A stretch of 64,000 nucleotides of DNA from Comamonas granuli NBRC 101663 (GCF_000739995.1 NZ_BBJX01000004.1:310001-374000), one strand, 5' to 3'; shown: positions 19,532 through 34,538, counted from the first letter of the stretch. Notes: generated by a model not told the origin, from the letters alone. A program made the numbers and translations.

Positions 19532-19609
19532 CCGGCTGCTGGCGGGAACCAGGGATGGTGCCGGGGTGCAGTGCAGTCCGGCCTAGGAATGAAATAGGAG
19601 AGTCGTGGC

Positions 19610-21094
19610 ATGAATCGCGAATTGTTGATGTTGGTGGAAGCCATTTCGCGCGAGAAGAACGTCGAGCGCGACGTGGTGCTGGGCGCGGTCGAGGCGGCAT
19701 TGGCCCAGGCCACCAAGAAGCTGTACGAAGGCGACGTCGATATCCGTGTGGCGGTGGACCGCGACAGCGGCCAGTACGAGACCTTCCGCCGCTGGCTGGT
19801 GGTGCCCGACGATGCCGGCCTGCAGAACCCGGACGCCGAAGAGCTGCTGATGGACGCGCAGGAGCGCGTGCCCGGCATCCAGGTGGGTGAGTACATCGAG
19901 GAGCCTGTGGAGTCCGTGCCCATAGGCCGCATCGGCGCCATGGCGGCCAAGCAGGTCATCCTGCAGAAGATCCGTGACGCCGAGCGCGAGATGCTGCTCA
20001 ACGATTTCATGTCGCGCGGCGAGAAGATCTTCACCGGTACCGTCAAGCGCATGGACAAGGGCGACCTCATCGTCGAGTCCGGGCGCGTGGAAGGGCGCCT
20101 GCGCCGCAGCGAGATGATCCCGAAGGAAAACCTGCGCACCGGCGACCGCGTGCGCGCCATGATCATGGAGGTGGACCTGACGCTGCGCGGCGCGCCCATC
20201 ATCCTCTCGCGCTCGGCACCCGAGTTCATGATGGAGCTGTTCCGCCACGAGGTTCCCGAGATCGAGCAGGGCCTGCTGGAGATCAAGAGCTGCGCGCGCG
20301 ACCCCGGTAGCCGCGCCAAGATCGCCGTGCTCTCGCACGACCGCCGCGTGGACCCCATCGGCACCTGCGTGGGGGTGCGCGGCACGCGCGTCAACGCCGT
20401 CACCAACGAGCTCGCCGGTGAGCGCGTGGACATCGTGCTGTGGTCCGAGGACCCGGCCCAGTTCGTCATCGGCGCCCTGGCGCCGGCCAACGTGCAGTCC
20501 ATCGTCGTGGACGAGGAAAAGCACGCCATGGACGTGGTGGTGGACGAGGAAAACCTGGCGATCGCCATCGGCCGCGGCGGCCAGAACGTGCGCCTGGCCT
20601 CCGACCTGACCGGTTGGAAGATCAACATCATGGACGCCGCCGAATCCGCGCAAAAGCACGCCAACGAGACCGAGGCGGCACGCCGCCTGTTCATGGAAAA
20701 GCTCGACGTGGACCAGGAAATTGCCGACATCCTCATCGAGGAAGGCTTCTCCAGCCTGGAGGAAGTGGCCTATGTGCCGCTGCAGGAAATGCTGGAGATC
20801 GAGTCCTTCGACGAAGAAACCGTCACCGAGCTGCGTGCCCGTGCCAAGGATGCGCTGCTGACCATGGAAATCGCGCGTGAGGACAGCGTCGAGAGCGTTT
20901 CGCAGGATCTGCGCGACCTCGAGGGCGTGACCTCCGAGCTCATTGCCAAGCTGGCCGAGGGCGGCGTGCACACGCGCGACGACCTGGCCGATCTGGGCGT
21001 GGACGAGCTGACCGAACTCACCGGCCAGACCGAGGAAGAAGCCAAGGCCTTGATCATGAAGGCGCGTGAACACTGGTTCACGGGGCAGGAATAA
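19610..21094 (+). CDS. nusA: Transcription elongation/termination factor NusA
   Basis: A 494-residue NusA that binds RNA polymerase and nascent RNA, modulating pausing, termination and antitermination. Order: N-terminal polymerase-binding domain (1-130), S1 domain (about 135-200, [21 protein letters not shown]), KH1/KH2 (about 230-345, [19 protein letters not shown] and [22 protein letters not shown]), and two C-terminal acidic repeats ([17 protein letters not shown] and [15 protein letters not shown]) as in the E. coli type. ATG follows AGGAGAG. Confidence 0.98.
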   Translation: MNRELLMLVEAISREKNVERDVVLGAVEAALAQATKKLYEGDVDIRVAVDRDSGQYETFRRWLVVPDDAGLQNPDAEELLMDAQERVPGIQVGEYIEEPVESVPIGRIGAMAAKQVILQKIRDAEREMLLNDFMSRGEKIFTGTVKRMDKGDLIVESGRVEGRLRRSEMIPKENLRTGDRVRAMIMEVDLTLRGAPIILSRSAPEFMMELFRHEVPEIEQGLLEIKSCARDPGSRAKIAVLSHDRRVDPIGTCVGVRGTRVNAVTNELAGERVDIVLWSEDPAQFVIGALAPANVQSIVVDEEKHAMDVVVDEENLAIAIGRGGQNVRLASDLTGWKINIMDAAESAQKHANETEAARRLFMEKLDVDQEIADILIEEGFSSLEEVAYVPLQEMLEIESFDEETVTELRARAKDALLTMEIAREDSVESVSQDLRDLEGVTSELIAKLAEGGVHTRDDLADLGVDELTELTGQTEEEAKALIMKAREHWFTGQE

Positions 21095-21118
21095 GGGGCA
21101 GGGAGGAACGAATCCAAT

Positions 21119-23965
21119 ATGAGTAACACTGTTGCCGAGTTCGCTGGCGAACTCAAGAAAACCCCCGAAATCCTGCTCGAACAGCTCAAGTCTGCAGGCG
21201 TGGTCAAGACCTCGCCGGCCGATGTGCTGACCGAGGCGGACAAGCAAAAACTGCTGGCCCACCTGCAGGCCAGCCACGGCGTGGCGCAGGGCGATCGCAA
21301 GAAGATCACCTTGGTCACCCGTTCCACGTCGGAGATCAAGCAGGCCGATGCCACGGGCAAGGCGCGCACCATCCAGGTCGAGGTGCGCAAGAAGCGCACC
21401 TTCGTCAAGCGTGACGAGGCGGCCGAGGCCGCAGCGGCGCCCGAGCAGCCGGAACAGCTGGAGCAGCCCGAAGCGCAGCAGCAGGCCGAACTGGTGCGCC
21501 GCGAAGAAGAGGCGCGCCACCAGGCCGAGCTGATCGGCCGCCAGGAAGAGGAACTGGCCGCCCAGCGCCGCGAGCGCGAGGAGCGTGAGCGCCGCGAGCG
21601 CGAGGCCGAGGAGCGCGCCGCCGCCTACGCGGCCCAGGAGGCCGAGAAGAAGGCCCAGGCCCAGGCGGCCCGCCAGGAGGCCACGCGCGAGCAGCAGGCC
21701 GAGGCAGCGGCGCGCGCCGCCGCCCTGGCCGAGGCACGCGCCAAGGCCGACGCTGAAGCCCAGGCCCGCGCGGCCGAGGAGGCCTCGCGCGCCAAGGACC
21801 TCGAAGAGCGCCGCCGCAAGGCGCTGGAAGAGGCTGCCGCCATCCGCTCCATGATGTCGGCGCCGGCCAAGGTGCTCGTGGCCAAGAAGCCCGAGGAGCC
21901 CAAGCCCGCGCCCCGTGCCACGACCGCCGAAGCCAAGAAGGGTACGCTGCACAAGCCTGCCACCACCCCCGCCAGCACGGGCGCGGCCCGTGGGGCGACC
22001 GCGGGTGCAGGGGCCGGCAAGGAAGTCAAGTCGGCCAAGCTGTCTTCGAGCTGGGCCGGCGAGCCGAGCAAGAAGAAGGAAATCAAGACGCGCGGCGACA
22101 CCGGCGGCGCCGCGCGCGGCAGCGCCTGGCGCGCGGGCGGCCCCAAGGGCGGCCGCCGCGGCGGCGACCGCGACGAGCAGCGCCAGGCGGCCGCACCGGT
22201 CGAGGCGCGCGTCATCGAGGTGCACGTGCCCGAGACCATCACCGTGGCCGAGCTGGCGCACAAGATGGCCATCAAGGCGTCCGAGGTCATCAAGGCGCTG
22301 ATGAAGATGGGCCAGATGGCCACCATCAACCAGCCGCTGGACCAGGACACGGCCATGATCGTGGTCGAGGAAATGGGCCACAAGGCCGTGGTGGCGGCGC
22401 TGGACGACCCCGAGGCCTTCACCGCCGAGGAAGCCGCGCAGCACGAAGCCGAGGTGCTGCCGCGTGCGCCCGTGGTCACCGTCATGGGCCACGTGGACCA
22501 CGGCAAGACCTCGCTGCTGGACTACATCCGCCGCACCAAGGTCGCCTCGGGCGAGGCGGGCGGCATCACCCAGCACATCGGTGCCTACCACGTGGATACG
22601 CCGCGCGGCACCGTGACCTTCCTCGACACCCCGGGCCACGAGGCCTTCACCGCCATGCGTGCGCGCGGCGCCCAGGCCACCGACATCGTCATCCTGGTGG
22701 TCGCGGCCGACGACGGCGTCATGCCCCAGACCAAGGAAGCCATCAAGCACGCCAAGGCGGCGGGCGTGCCCATCGTCGTGGCCATCACCAAGGCCGACAA
22801 GCCCGAGGCCAACCCGGACCGCGTCAAGCAGGAGCTGGTGGTCGAGGAGGTCGTGCCCGAAGAATACGGCGGCGACTCGCCCTTTGTGCCCGTCTCCTCC
22901 AAGACCGGCATGGGCATCGACGAACTGCTCGAGCAGGTGCTGCTGCAGGCCGAGGTGCTGGAGCTCAAGGCCCCGGTGGACGCCATGGCCAAGGGCCTGG
23001 TCATCGAAGCCCAGCTCGACAAGGGCCGCGGCCCCGTGGCCACGGTGCTGGTGCAGTCGGGCACGCTCAAGGTGGGCGACGTGGTGCTGGCCGGCCAGAC
23101 CTATGGCCGCGTGCGCGCCATGCTCGACGAGAACGGCAAGGCGACCAAGGAAGCCGGGCCTTCGATTCCCGTGGAGATCCAGGGCCTGTCCGACGTGCCC
23201 CAGGCGGGCGACGACTTCATGGTCATGCAGGACGAGCGCCGCGCCCGCGAGATCGCCACCTACCGCGCCGGCAAGTTCCGCAACACCAAGCTGGCCAAGC
23301 AGCAGGCGGCCAAGCTGGAGAACGTGTTCTCCGAGATGACGGCGGGCGAGGTCAAGTACCTGCCCATCATCATCAAGTCCGACGTGCAGGGCTCGCAGGA
23401 GGCGCTGGCCACCTCGCTGCTCAAGCTCTCGAACGAGGAGATCAAGGTCCAGCTCGTCTACGCAGGCGTGGGCGGCATCAGCGAGAGCGACATCAACCTC
23501 GCCATCGCCTCCAAGGCCATCGTCATCGGTTTCAACGTGCGTGCCGACGCCGGCGCGCGCAAGACGGCCGAGGCCAACGATGTGGACATCCACTACTACA
23601 ACATCATCTACGACGCGGTGGATGAGTTGAAGGCGGCCATGTCCGGCATGCTGGCGCCCGAGCAGCGCGAAGAGGCGCTCGGCACGGCCGAGATCCGCAC
23701 GGTGTTCGTGGCCTCCAAGATCGGCACGGTGGCGGGCTCGTACATCACCTCGGGCCAGGTCACGCGCGGCTGCAAGTTCCGCCTGCTGCGCGACAACGTG
23801 GTCATCTACACGGGCGATGTCGATTCGGTGCGCCGTTTGAAGGACGATGTCAAGGAAGTCAAGGAAGGCTTCGAGTGCGGTATCAAGCTGCGCAACTACA
23901 CCGACATCAAGGAAGGCGACGAGCTCGAGTTCTTCGAGATCAAGGAAATCGCGCGCACGCTCTGA
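21119..23965 (+). CDS. infB: Translation initiation factor IF-2
   Basis: A 948-residue GTPase that delivers initiator tRNA to the 30S subunit. The N-terminus has an IF2_N domain, then a long Ala/Glu/Arg-rich coiled coil (about 100-245) and a low-complexity linker. The second IF2_N domain ([29 protein letters not shown]) precedes the G domain near residue 450: [23 protein letters not shown]-Tu-like and C-terminal tRNA-binding domains follow. It lies 24 bases after nusA. Confidence 0.98.
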   Translation: MSNTVAEFAGELKKTPEILLEQLKSAGVVKTSPADVLTEADKQKLLAHLQASHGVAQGDRKKITLVTRSTSEIKQADATGKARTIQVEVRKKRTFVKRDEAAEAAAAPEQPEQLEQPEAQQQAELVRREEEARHQAELIGRQEEELAAQRREREERERREREAEERAAAYAAQEAEKKAQAQAARQEATREQQAEAAARAAALAEARAKADAEAQARAAEEASRAKDLEERRRKALEEAAAIRSMMSAPAKVLVAKKPEEPKPAPRATTAEAKKGTLHKPATTPASTGAARGATAGAGAGKEVKSAKLSSSWAGEPSKKKEIKTRGDTGGAARGSAWRAGGPKGGRRGGDRDEQRQAAAPVEARVIEVHVPETITVAELAHKMAIKASEVIKALMKMGQMATINQPLDQDTAMIVVEEMGHKAVVAALDDPEAFTAEEAAQHEAEVLPRAPVVTVMGHVDHGKTSLLDYIRRTKVASGEAGGITQHIGAYHVDTPRGTVTFLDTPGHEAFTAMRARGAQATDIVILVVAADDGVMPQTKEAIKHAKAAGVPIVVAITKADKPEANPDRVKQELVVEEVVPEEYGGDSPFVPVSSKTGMGIDELLEQVLLQAEVLELKAPVDAMAKGLVIEAQLDKGRGPVATVLVQSGTLKVGDVVLAGQTYGRVRAMLDENGKATKEAGPSIPVEIQGLSDVPQAGDDFMVMQDERRAREIATYRAGKFRNTKLAKQQAAKLENVFSEMTAGEVKYLPIIIKSDVQGSQEALATSLLKLSNEEIKVQLVYAGVGGISESDINLAIASKAIVIGFNVRADAGARKTAEANDVDIHYYNIIYDAVDELKAAMSGMLAPEQREEALGTAEIRTVFVASKIGTVAGSYITSGQVTRGCKFRLLRDNVVIYTGDVDSVRRLKDDVKEVKEGFECGIKLRNYTDIKEGDELEFFEIKEIARTL

Positions 23966-23974
23966 GGCACATCC

Positions 23975-24355
23975 ATGGCAGCGAAGAAGCCTTCCACGAC
24001 CCATCGCGGCTTCAAGGTGGCCGACCAGATCCAGCGTGATCTGGCCGAGCTCATCCGCGAGCTCAAGGACCCGCGCATCGGCATGGTCACGCTGCAGAGC
24101 GTGGAGGTCACGCCCGACTATGCCCATGCCAAGGTGTTCTTCAGCGTGCTCGTGGGCGATGGCGCACAGACGCAGGAGGCCTTGAACCAGTCGGCAGGTT
24201 TTCTGCGCAACGGCCTGTTCAAGCGCCTGCACATCCATACCGTGCCCACGCTGCACTTCGTGTACGACCGCACCACCGAGCGGGCCGCGGACATGAATGC
24301 GCTCATCGCGCGCGCCGTGGCCTCGCGCTCCAAGGACGACGACGCCCATGACTGA
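23975..24355 (+). CDS. rbfA: Ribosome-binding factor A
   Basis: A 126-residue KH-fold factor acting on the 17S rRNA end during late 30S maturation and cold adaptation. [17 protein letters not shown] [46 protein letters not shown] and [22 protein letters not shown] are diagnostic. It begins ten bases after infB and overlaps truB. Confidence 0.96.
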   Translation: MAAKKPSTTHRGFKVADQIQRDLAELIRELKDPRIGMVTLQSVEVTPDYAHAKVFFSVLVGDGAQTQEALNQSAGFLRNGLFKRLHIHTVPTLHFVYDRTTERAADMNALIARAVASRSKDDDAHD

Positions 24356-25337
24356 GCGCGCTCCCCGCACCCGGGTGCAGCGGCGCCCGGTGCACGGAGT
24401 GCTGCTGCTCGACAAACCCCTGGGCCTGTCCAGCAACGACGCCTTGCAAAAGGCCAAGTGGCTGCTGCGCGCCGAAAAGGCGGGCCACACGGGCACGCTC
24501 GACCCGCTGGCCAGCGGCGTGCTGCCGCTGTGCTTTGGCGCGGCCACCAAGTTCAGCCAGCTGCAGCTCGATGCGCCCAAGACCTACGAGGCCATCGCGC
24601 TGCTGGGCGTGACCACCACCACGGGCGACGCCGAGGGCGATGTGCTCGAACGCCGGCCCGTCGATGCCGCGGCGCTCACCCCCGCGCGCCTGGCGGCCGT
24701 GCAGGCGCAGTTCACCGGCCCCATCCGCCAGGTGCCGCCCATGCACAGCGCCCTGAAGAAGGACGGCAAGGCCTTGTACGAGTACGCGCGCGCCGGCCTG
24801 GAGGTCGAGCGCCCCGCGCGGGAGGTGGTGATTCATGCATTGAATCTGACCCTGACGCAGACGGAGCAAGCGCAACCAGCTATCAAAATCGTAGTGCACT
24901 GCAGCAAGGGCACCTACATCCGCACCCTGGGCGAGGACATCGGCGCGGCCCTGGGCTGCGGCGCGCACCTGACGTTTCTGCGCCGCATCGGGACGGGGGG
25001 CATCCCGGTGGAGCGCTGCGTCACGCTGGCGCAGCTCGAAGCCATGGACGAGGACCAGCGCCTGGCCTGCCTGCAGCCGGTGCAGGCGCTGCTGGCCGGG
25101 CACACCGCCATCGTGCTGGACGAGCAGGACGCCGGGCGCTTTCTCTCGGGACTGCGCCGGCGCGGCCCCTGGCCGGACGCCCCGGCCGTGGCCGTGTACG
25201 CGCAGCAGCCGCGCGCCCTGCTGGGCGTGGGCCATGTGCTGCGCGGCGAACTCATCCCGGATCGCCTGCTGAGCCCGGTGGAAATCCAGCAAATCTTGCA
25301 ACAAGGCGCGCCGCGCGCCGAAAACGCGGCACATTGA
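24348..25337 (+). CDS. truB: tRNA pseudouridine(55) synthase TruB
   Basis: A 329-residue TruB that makes pseudouridine 55 in the T loop of tRNAs. The catalytic Asp is in [23 protein letters not shown] [14 protein letters not shown] near residue 48. [21 protein letters not shown] and [15 protein letters not shown] follow. The ATG lies inside the end of rbfA (8-base overlap). The segment [20 protein letters not shown] is encoded by a copy of the dispersed repeat (24839-24896). Confidence 0.96.
   Translation: MTERAPRTRVQRRPVHGVLLLDKPLGLSSNDALQKAKWLLRAEKAGHTGTLDPLASGVLPLCFGAATKFSQLQLDAPKTYEAIALLGVTTTTGDAEGDVLERRPVDAAALTPARLAAVQAQFTGPIRQVPPMHSALKKDGKALYEYARAGLEVERPAREVVIHALNLTLTQTEQAQPAIKIVVHCSKGTYIRTLGEDIGAALGCGAHLTFLRRIGTGGIPVERCVTLAQLEAMDEDQRLACLQPVQALLAGHTAIVLDEQDAGRFLSGLRRRGPWPDAPAVAVYAQQPRALLGVGHVLRGELIPDRLLSPVEIQQILQQGAPRAENAAH
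24839..24896 (+). repeat. Dispersed palindromic repeat inside truB
   Basis: ATTGAATCTGACCCTGACGC, GAGCAAGCGCAACCAGCTAT and CAAAATCGTAGTG match the family landmarks, in frame. Confidence 0.6.
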
Positions 25338-25350
25338 AAGCATCAACGCC

Positions 25351-27174
<1,824 letters not shown>

Positions 27175-27184
27175 TGTGCGCGCC

Positions 27185-28081
27185 ATGGTGCCCTTGCCGC
27201 AGCCCCCTGAGACCCTGAGCCACCGCCGGGCGGTCTGGCTCATGGTGGCCGTGACGCTGATGTGGTCCATCGCCGGGGTGGTCACGCGCCACCTCGAGCA
27301 TGCGCGCAGCTTCGAGGTGACCTTCTGGCGCAGCCTGTTCACGCTGCTGGCCCTGCTGCTCATCCTGCCGCTGGCGCAGGGCAGGGCGGCGTTCACCACG
27401 CTGCGCGGCGGCGGGCGGGCGCTGTGGGTCTCGGGCCTGTGCTGGAGCGTGATGTTCACCGCCTTCATGGTGGCCATCATCCTCATGCCCGTGGCCAATG
27501 TGCTGGTCACCATGGCCGTGGGGCCGCTGCTCACGGCATTGTTTGCCTGGGCCTTTATCGGTCACCGCATCGCGCCGCGCACCTGGGCCGCCATCGCCCT
27601 GGCGGGCGCCGGCATTGCCGGCATGTACGGCACACAGATGGCGGGCCTGCCCATGGCGGGCACTCTGGTGGCGCTGTGCGTGCCGCTGGCCGCCGCCGTC
27701 AACTGGACGGTGGTGCAGCACGCGCAGCAGCAGGGCCACGCCGTCAACCTCATGCCCGCCGTGCTCATCGGCGCCGTGCTCTCCGCCCTGGCCACGCTGC
27801 CGCTGGCCTGGCCCCTGCAGGCCACGGGCCGCGACCTGGCGCTGCTGGCGCTGCTGGGCGTGGTGCAACTGGCCATTCCCTGCGTGCTGGCGGTGCGCTG
27901 CGGGCGTGTGCTCAAGGCGCCGGAGATGGCCCTGCTCGGGCTGCTCGAAGTGATTTTCGGCATTCTGCTGGCGTGGGTGGGCGCGGGCGAGCGCCCGGCC
28001 CCCGCCGTGCTGCTGGGTGGCGCGCTGGTCATCGGCGCGCTGGTGTTCAACGAGATATTGGCTTGGAAGGAAGAAAAATGA
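27185..28081 (+). CDS. EamA/DMT-family membrane transporter
   Basis: A 298-residue drug/metabolite-type permease with about ten membrane helices in two EamA repeats (the first begins HRRAVWLMVAVTLMWSIAGVVTRHLE, the second about residue 155 with LVALCVPLAAAVNWTVVQH). The substrate is unknown. The start is ambiguous: GTG at 27176 or ATG at 27185; the ATG is chosen. It directly follows typA, and its stop overlaps the ATG of the next gene. Confidence 0.88.
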   Translation: MVPLPQPPETLSHRRAVWLMVAVTLMWSIAGVVTRHLEHARSFEVTFWRSLFTLLALLLILPLAQGRAAFTTLRGGGRALWVSGLCWSVMFTAFMVAIILMPVANVLVTMAVGPLLTALFAWAFIGHRIAPRTWAAIALAGAGIAGMYGTQMAGLPMAGTLVALCVPLAAAVNWTVVQHAQQQGHAVNLMPAVLIGAVLSALATLPLAWPLQATGRDLALLALLGVVQLAIPCVLAVRCGRVLKAPEMALLGLLEVIFGILLAWVGAGERPAPAVLLGGALVIGALVFNEILAWKEEK

Positions 28082-29169
28082 TGGAGATGAACGGCGAGGT
28101 GCTCGCCCAGGTGCGCGGCCAGGTCGGCCTGATCACGCTCAACCGCCCCAAGGCGCTCAATGCGCTGTCGCTGGGCATGGTGCGCGACCTCATGACCGTG
28201 CTGCTCGCCTGGCAGAACGACCCGCGCGTGCTGGCCGTGGCCATCCGCGGCAGCAACAAAGAGGGCCCGTTCGGCGCCTTCTGCGCGGGCGGCGACATCC
28301 GCTTCCTGCACCAGGCGGGCAGCACGGGCAACCCGGAGATCGAGGATTTCTTCACCGAGGAATACGCCCTCAACCACCTGATCCACAACTACGCCAAGCC
28401 CTACATCGCCTTCATGGACGGCATCGTCATGGGCGGCGGCATGGGCATCAGCCAGGGCGGCAGCCTGCGCATCGTCACCGAGCGCACGAAGATGGCCATG
28501 CCCGAGACGGCCATCGGCCTGTTCCCGGACGTGGGCGGCGGCTACTTCCTCTCGCGCTGCCCCGGCCACGTGGGCGAATGGCTGGCCCTCACGGGCGACA
28601 CCATCGGCGCGGGCGACGCCATTGCCTTCGGCCTGGCTGACGGCCTGCTGCCGGCCGATCAGCAGGCCGCCGTGTGGGAGGCCCTGGCCACCCAGCCGTT
28701 TGCCGATGGATCGGAGGTGCAGGCCTTTGTCGCAGAAAAATTGATAGCTGCTGACGCTGCATTGGCGGGCGTCAGAGGCCAAATTGACCAATATTTTTCT
28801 TTGCCCAGCGTGGGCGCCATCGTGGGCGCCCTGGAGGCGGCAGTGGGCGACTGGGAACGCGCCACCGCCGCCACGCTGCGCAAGCGCTCGCCGCTGATGC
28901 TGCACGTGGTGCTGGAGCAGATCCGCCGTGCGCGCGGCATGGGCCTGGCCGACGACCTGCGCATGGAGCGCGACATGGTGCGCCACTGCTTCTTCCTGCG
29001 CCCGGGCCAGAGCGAGACGGTGGAAGGCATCCGCGCCCTGGCCGTGGACAAGGACCACAGTCCGCGCTGGGAGCCGGCACGCATCGAGGAGGTGGCGCCT
29101 GAGCTCGTGGCCTCGTTCTTCGTCAGTCCCTGGCCGGTGCACGCGCACCCGCTGGCCGCGCTGCGCTGA
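28078..29169 (+). CDS. Enoyl-CoA hydratase/3-hydroxyisobutyryl-CoA hydrolase family protein
   Basis: A 363-residue crotonase-fold protein. GLITLNRPKALNALSLGMVRDL, FCAGGDIRFLHQAG and PETAIGLFPDVGGGYFLSRCPG are typical of the 3-hydroxyisobutyryl-CoA hydrolase branch used in valine breakdown, and the length of about 360 agrees. Exact substrate is inferred. The ATG overlaps the transporter stop (ATGATG). The segment AEKLIAADAALAGVRGQI is encoded by a dispersed repeat (28733-28789). Confidence 0.88.
   Translation: MMEMNGEVLAQVRGQVGLITLNRPKALNALSLGMVRDLMTVLLAWQNDPRVLAVAIRGSNKEGPFGAFCAGGDIRFLHQAGSTGNPEIEDFFTEEYALNHLIHNYAKPYIAFMDGIVMGGGMGISQGGSLRIVTERTKMAMPETAIGLFPDVGGGYFLSRCPGHVGEWLALTGDTIGAGDAIAFGLADGLLPADQQAAVWEALATQPFADGSEVQAFVAEKLIAADAALAGVRGQIDQYFSLPSVGAIVGALEAAVGDWERATAATLRKRSPLMLHVVLEQIRRARGMGLADDLRMERDMVRHCFFLRPGQSETVEGIRALAVDKDHSPRWEPARIEEVAPELVASFFVSPWPVHAHPLAALR
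28733..28789 (-). repeat. Dispersed palindromic repeat inside the hydratase gene
   Basis: On the minus strand: GGTCAATTTGGCCTCTGACG, CCCGCCAATGCAGCGTCAGC, AGCTATCAATTTTTC. Clear family member, in frame. Confidence 0.75.
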
Positions 29170-29175
29170 GACGGC

Positions 29176-29991
29176 TCACAGCTGCTGGTGCACGGCCGTG
29201 GCCAGCGCCAGCAGGGCATCGCGCGCCAGCGGCCCGCTGAGGGCGTAGCCAAAGCCCTGGTCGCGCCAGTAAAAGGCGGGTACGGGGCCGTCGGTGTACA
29301 GGCGGAAGGCGGTGGTGCCGGCGTCGTCCGCGCCGGTACCGGCCCGGGCGCCATCGAGCGCGCCCAGGTAGAGGGTGATGCGCTGGCCCGCCGCGTTCTG
29401 GTACATGAATTGCGCGCGTGCGCCGCTCTCGCCGGGCAGCAGGCGCCCGCCCACCAGCTCGAAACCCTGGGACGCGAGCACGGGCAGCTTCAGAGGCCGG
29501 CCCAGCCGCTTGGACAGCCACTGCACCAGGTGCTCCTGCTGCGCGGCCGCCACTTCGACCGGATGGCGCTGCTCCGTCTGGTAGACGGCGTGGGCCACGG
29601 CTGCCTGCTGGGCAAAGCGCTGAGCGCCCGCCAGGAGCATCGGGGCGGAAGCGGGTTCGCCAGGCCACTGCCCGCGCAACCCCCAGCCCAGGCCAAAGGC
29701 CAGCAGCACCGAGGCGGCCATGCCGCCCCAGCGCCAGAGCTGGGCCTGCCGGTCATGCAGGGCCTGCAGCCGGGCGGCCGCCGTGCGCAGCGGCTCGGGC
29801 GCAGGCTCGTCCGCCAGGGCTGCGTGCAGGCCGCGCAGGCGTTCGCGCTGCGCCGTCCAGTGCGCCAGGCGCTCGGCGGCGCTGGCGTCCAGGCGCGCGC
29901 GCACGGCCTGGGCGCGCTCCGGCGGCAACTGGCCGTCCGCCAGGGCGTGCAGGTCGTTCTCGTCGAGGGGGCGGGGGGAGCGGTCGGGCAT
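29176..29991 (-). CDS. Transmembrane anti-sigma factor
   Basis: A 271-residue single-pass membrane protein. An N-terminal cytoplasmic sigma-binding-like helix bundle (LDENDLHALADGQLPPERAQAVRARLDAS) is followed by one membrane helix (about residues 88-108, MAASVLLAFGLGWGLRG) and a periplasmic domain. It lies just downstream of an ECF sigma gene on the same strand, which supports the role. The target signal is not evident. The ATG at 29991 is preferred because it starts at the conserved helix. Confidence 0.85.
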   Translation of the reverse strand: MPDRSPRPLDENDLHALADGQLPPERAQAVRARLDASAAERLAHWTAQRERLRGLHAALADEPAPEPLRTAAARLQALHDRQAQLWRWGGMAASVLLAFGLGWGLRGQWPGEPASAPMLLAGAQRFAQQAAVAHAVYQTEQRHPVEVAAAQQEHLVQWLSKRLGRPLKLPVLASQGFELVGGRLLPGESGARAQFMYQNAAGQRITLYLGALDGARAGTGADDAGTTAFRLYTDGPVPAFYWRDQGFGYALSGPLARDALLALATAVHQQL

Positions 29992-30004
29992 GGTGGTCAG
30001 GGCT

Positions 30005-30511
30005 TCATTTGAGCCGGCGCAGGGCAGGCGCCTGGGCCTGCGCCGCGGCAGGGTCCATGAGTTCACGCAGGCGGGCCCGGGCGCGCGCGAGCCGCGACAT
30101 GACCGTGCCCACGGGGATGTGCAGCACGCGCGCGGCGTCGGCGTAGGCCATGTCTTCAAGCACCACGAGCAGCAGCACGGCGCGCTGATCGGCCGGCAGG
30201 CGCAGCAGGCAGCGCTCCAGGTCCAGCGCGCCGTCCGTGTCGCGCACCGGTGCCTGCAGCCCCTCGTGCAGGGTGTCGATGTCGACCACCTGCAAGGGCG
30301 GGGCGCCGCGCCGCTGGTTCAGGTAGAGATGGTGCATCAGCGTGAACAACCAGGCGCGCAGGTTGCTGCCCGTGCGCCAGAGCAGCCATTTGCGGCAGGC
30401 GCGCTCCAGGGTGTCCTGCACCAGATCGTCGGCGGCCCAGGCGTCGCCCGTGAGCACGCGCGCATAGCGCCGCAGGGCGGGCACGTGGTCGATGATCCGG
30501 TGGTGGTCCAT
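30005..30511 (-). CDS. ECF-family RNA polymerase sigma factor
   Basis: A 168-residue extracytoplasmic-function sigma factor. Region 2 is ARVLTGDAWAADDLVQDTLERACRKW...LRAWLFTLMHHLYLNQRR; region 4 is RLPADQRAVLLLVVLEDMAYADAARVLHIPVGTVMSRLARARARLREL. The anti-sigma gene follows 13 bases downstream and a small lipoprotein gene lies upstream on the same strand. Confidence 0.93.
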   Translation of the reverse strand: MDHHRIIDHVPALRRYARVLTGDAWAADDLVQDTLERACRKWLLWRTGSNLRAWLFTLMHHLYLNQRRGAPPLQVVDIDTLHEGLQAPVRDTDGALDLERCLLRLPADQRAVLLLVVLEDMAYADAARVLHIPVGTVMSRLARARARLRELMDPAAAQAQAPALRRLK

Positions 30512-30528
30512 GGAGAGCGCCGCGGCGT

Positions 30529-30894
30529 TCAGGGCTTGGCCGCGCGCCAGACCTGGTTCACGCCGTCGCCGGTCTTGTCGCCCGGCTTGGCGTCCTTGCT
30601 CCAGTAGTACAGCGGCTTGCCCTTGTAGGCGAGCTGCATGCTGCCGTCATCGCGCGTGACCACGCTGTAGTCGCCGCCCGGGGCCGGGCCCTCGGCCTTG
30701 AGCGGCGGCCAGTTGGTGGCGCAGGGGCCATTGCAGACGGACTTGCCGCTGCCCGCCATGTCGCGGTCGAAGGTGTAGAGCGTCATGCCGTTGGGGCCGA
30801 CCAGGACGCCGTCCTGTTCCTTGACCTGGGCATGGGGCATGGACTGGCAGCCGGCCAGCACCAGGGCGGCCATCATGAAACCGAGTTTTTTCAT
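30529..30894 (-). CDS. Small secreted lipoprotein, COG4315 type
   Basis: A 121-residue lipoprotein: signal peptide KKLGFMMAALVLAGC with a lipobox at LAGC. Two copies of the repeat domain of the COG4315 family follow (VLVGPNGMTLYTFDRDMAGSGKSVCNGPCATNWPPL and YKGKPLYYWSKDAKPGDKTGDGVNQVW). Function is unknown. The 17-base gap to the sigma gene suggests it is in the same transcription unit and may be part of the stress response it controls. Confidence 0.85.
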   Translation of the reverse strand: MKKLGFMMAALVLAGCQSMPHAQVKEQDGVLVGPNGMTLYTFDRDMAGSGKSVCNGPCATNWPPLKAEGPAPGGDYSVVTRDDGSMQLAYKGKPLYYWSKDAKPGDKTGDGVNQVWRAAKP

Positions 30895-31001
30895 CGTGTA
30901 TCTCCGGTGGGGTGCCGGCCGCGCGGGATGGCGGCCATGCATGCGGACAAACACCGGGCCGGCGCGGTTTATTCCATGGTCCGGCAAAAAAATTCGGGCC
31001 G

Positions 31002-31475
31002 TCAGCGGTTGCGGCTCTTCATGGCGCGCTCGACCTCGCGCTTGCCCTCGCGCTCCTTGATGGTGTCGCGCTTGTCGTGCTCGGCCTTGCCCTTGGCCAG
31101 GGCGATGTCGCATTTCACGTAACCGTTCTTCCAGTGCAGGTTCAGCGGCACCAGGGTGTAGCCTTTTTGCTCCACCTTGCCGATGAGGCGGCGGATGTCG
31201 TCCTTCTTGAGCAGGAGCTTGCGGATGCGCGAGGCCTCGGGGTTCACGTGCGTGGAGGCGGTCTTGAGCGGGTGGATCAGGCAGCCGATGAGGTAGAGCT
31301 CGCCGTCCTTGATGATCACATAGCCGTCGGTGAGCTGCACCTTGCCTTCGCGCAGGGCCTTGACTTCCCAGCCTTGCAGCACCACGCCGGCCTCGTGGCG
31401 TTCCTCGAAGAAATAATTGAAGGCCGCTTTTTTGTTGTCGGCGATGCGGGAGGAAGTATCAGGTTTCTTGGCCAT
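31002..31475 (-). CDS. smpB: SsrA-binding protein SmpB
   Basis: A 157-residue SmpB, partner of tmRNA in rescuing stalled ribosomes. The beta-barrel core ([44 protein letters not shown], then [19 protein letters not shown]) and the basic tail ([16 protein letters not shown]) are complete. No tmRNA gene is seen in the window. It is divergent from ratA. Confidence 0.97.
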   Translation of the reverse strand: MAKKPDTSSRIADNKKAAFNYFFEERHEAGVVLQGWEVKALREGKVQLTDGYVIIKDGELYLIGCLIHPLKTASTHVNPEASRIRKLLLKKDDIRRLIGKVEQKGYTLVPLNLHWKNGYVKCDIALAKGKAEHDKRDTIKEREGKREVERAMKSRNR

Positions 31476-31596
31476 GGATCTCTAGGGCGGGTGCCGCCGC
31501 GAAAATGACGCTTTCCCTACAATCGGCACCCAACCCCCGATTCTAGATTCGTGCGCCCCCTGGCGCGGCGCGCGGTCTGGCAGGTGCCGCGCTGAC

Positions 31597-32029
31597 ATGA
31601 AAACCGTCCAAAAATCCGTACTCATCTGGTACAGCCCGCAGGAGATGTTCGATCTTGTCACGGCCGTGCACCACTACCCCCAGTTCCTGCCCTGGTGCGA
31701 CCATGCGCGCGTGCTCGAGCAGGACGGCAGCAGCATGCTGGCCGAGGTGGGCATCGCACTGAGCGGCGTGCGCCAGAGCTTTGTCACGCGCAATCTGCAT
31801 GAGCCGGGGCGGCGTGTGCAGATGCAGCTCGTCAAGGGGCCGTTCTCCCGCCTTGATGGCGACTGGCATTTTCACAGCGTGGGCGACGGCAGCCAGCGCG
31901 CGGCGCGTGTGGAGCTGTACCTGAACTACGGCTTCGACAGCGCCACCCTCTCCAGGTTGGTCGGGCCGGTATTCGACCGCATTGCGGCCAGCATGGTCGA
32001 TGCGTTCGTCAAGCGCGCGCAGCAGGTCT

Positions 32030-32037
<8 letters not shown>
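31597..32037 (+). CDS. ratA: RatA-like START-domain protein
   Basis: A 146-residue polyketide cyclase/START-fold protein. QKSVLIWYSPQEMFDLVTAVHHYPQFLPWCDHARVLE is the diagnostic N-terminus. Family members are described as ubiquinone-binding (Coq10-like) or as the RatA ribosome-association toxin; the role here is inferred. It overlaps the next gene, an arrangement common in proteobacteria near smpB. Confidence 0.9.
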
Positions 32038-34467
<2,430 letters not shown>

Positions 34468-34484
34468 TTCCTGCGCCGCTTTTG

Positions 34485-34513
34485 CAGGCCCGAACCCCAG
34501 GTGTTCGGGCCTG
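34485..34513 (+). promoter_or_regulatory. Perfect hairpin between guaB and guaA
   Basis: CAGGCCCGAAC pairs perfectly with GTTCGGGCCTG across a short loop. The T run is weak (GTGTCATTTTT), so it may be a partial terminator or attenuator that sets the guaA/guaB ratio. Confidence 0.6.
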
Positions 34514-34538
34514 TGTCATTTTTCCCATGCCGGCCACC

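Noticed and set aside
19583..24580. Very long open frame on the minus strand opposite nusA-infB-rbfA
   Set aside because: His/Ala/Gly-rich translation with no family character. It is a high-GC shadow of well-supported genes on the plus strand. The same holds for the long minus-strand frames opposite icd (2306-3715) and the decarboxylase (5240-7744).
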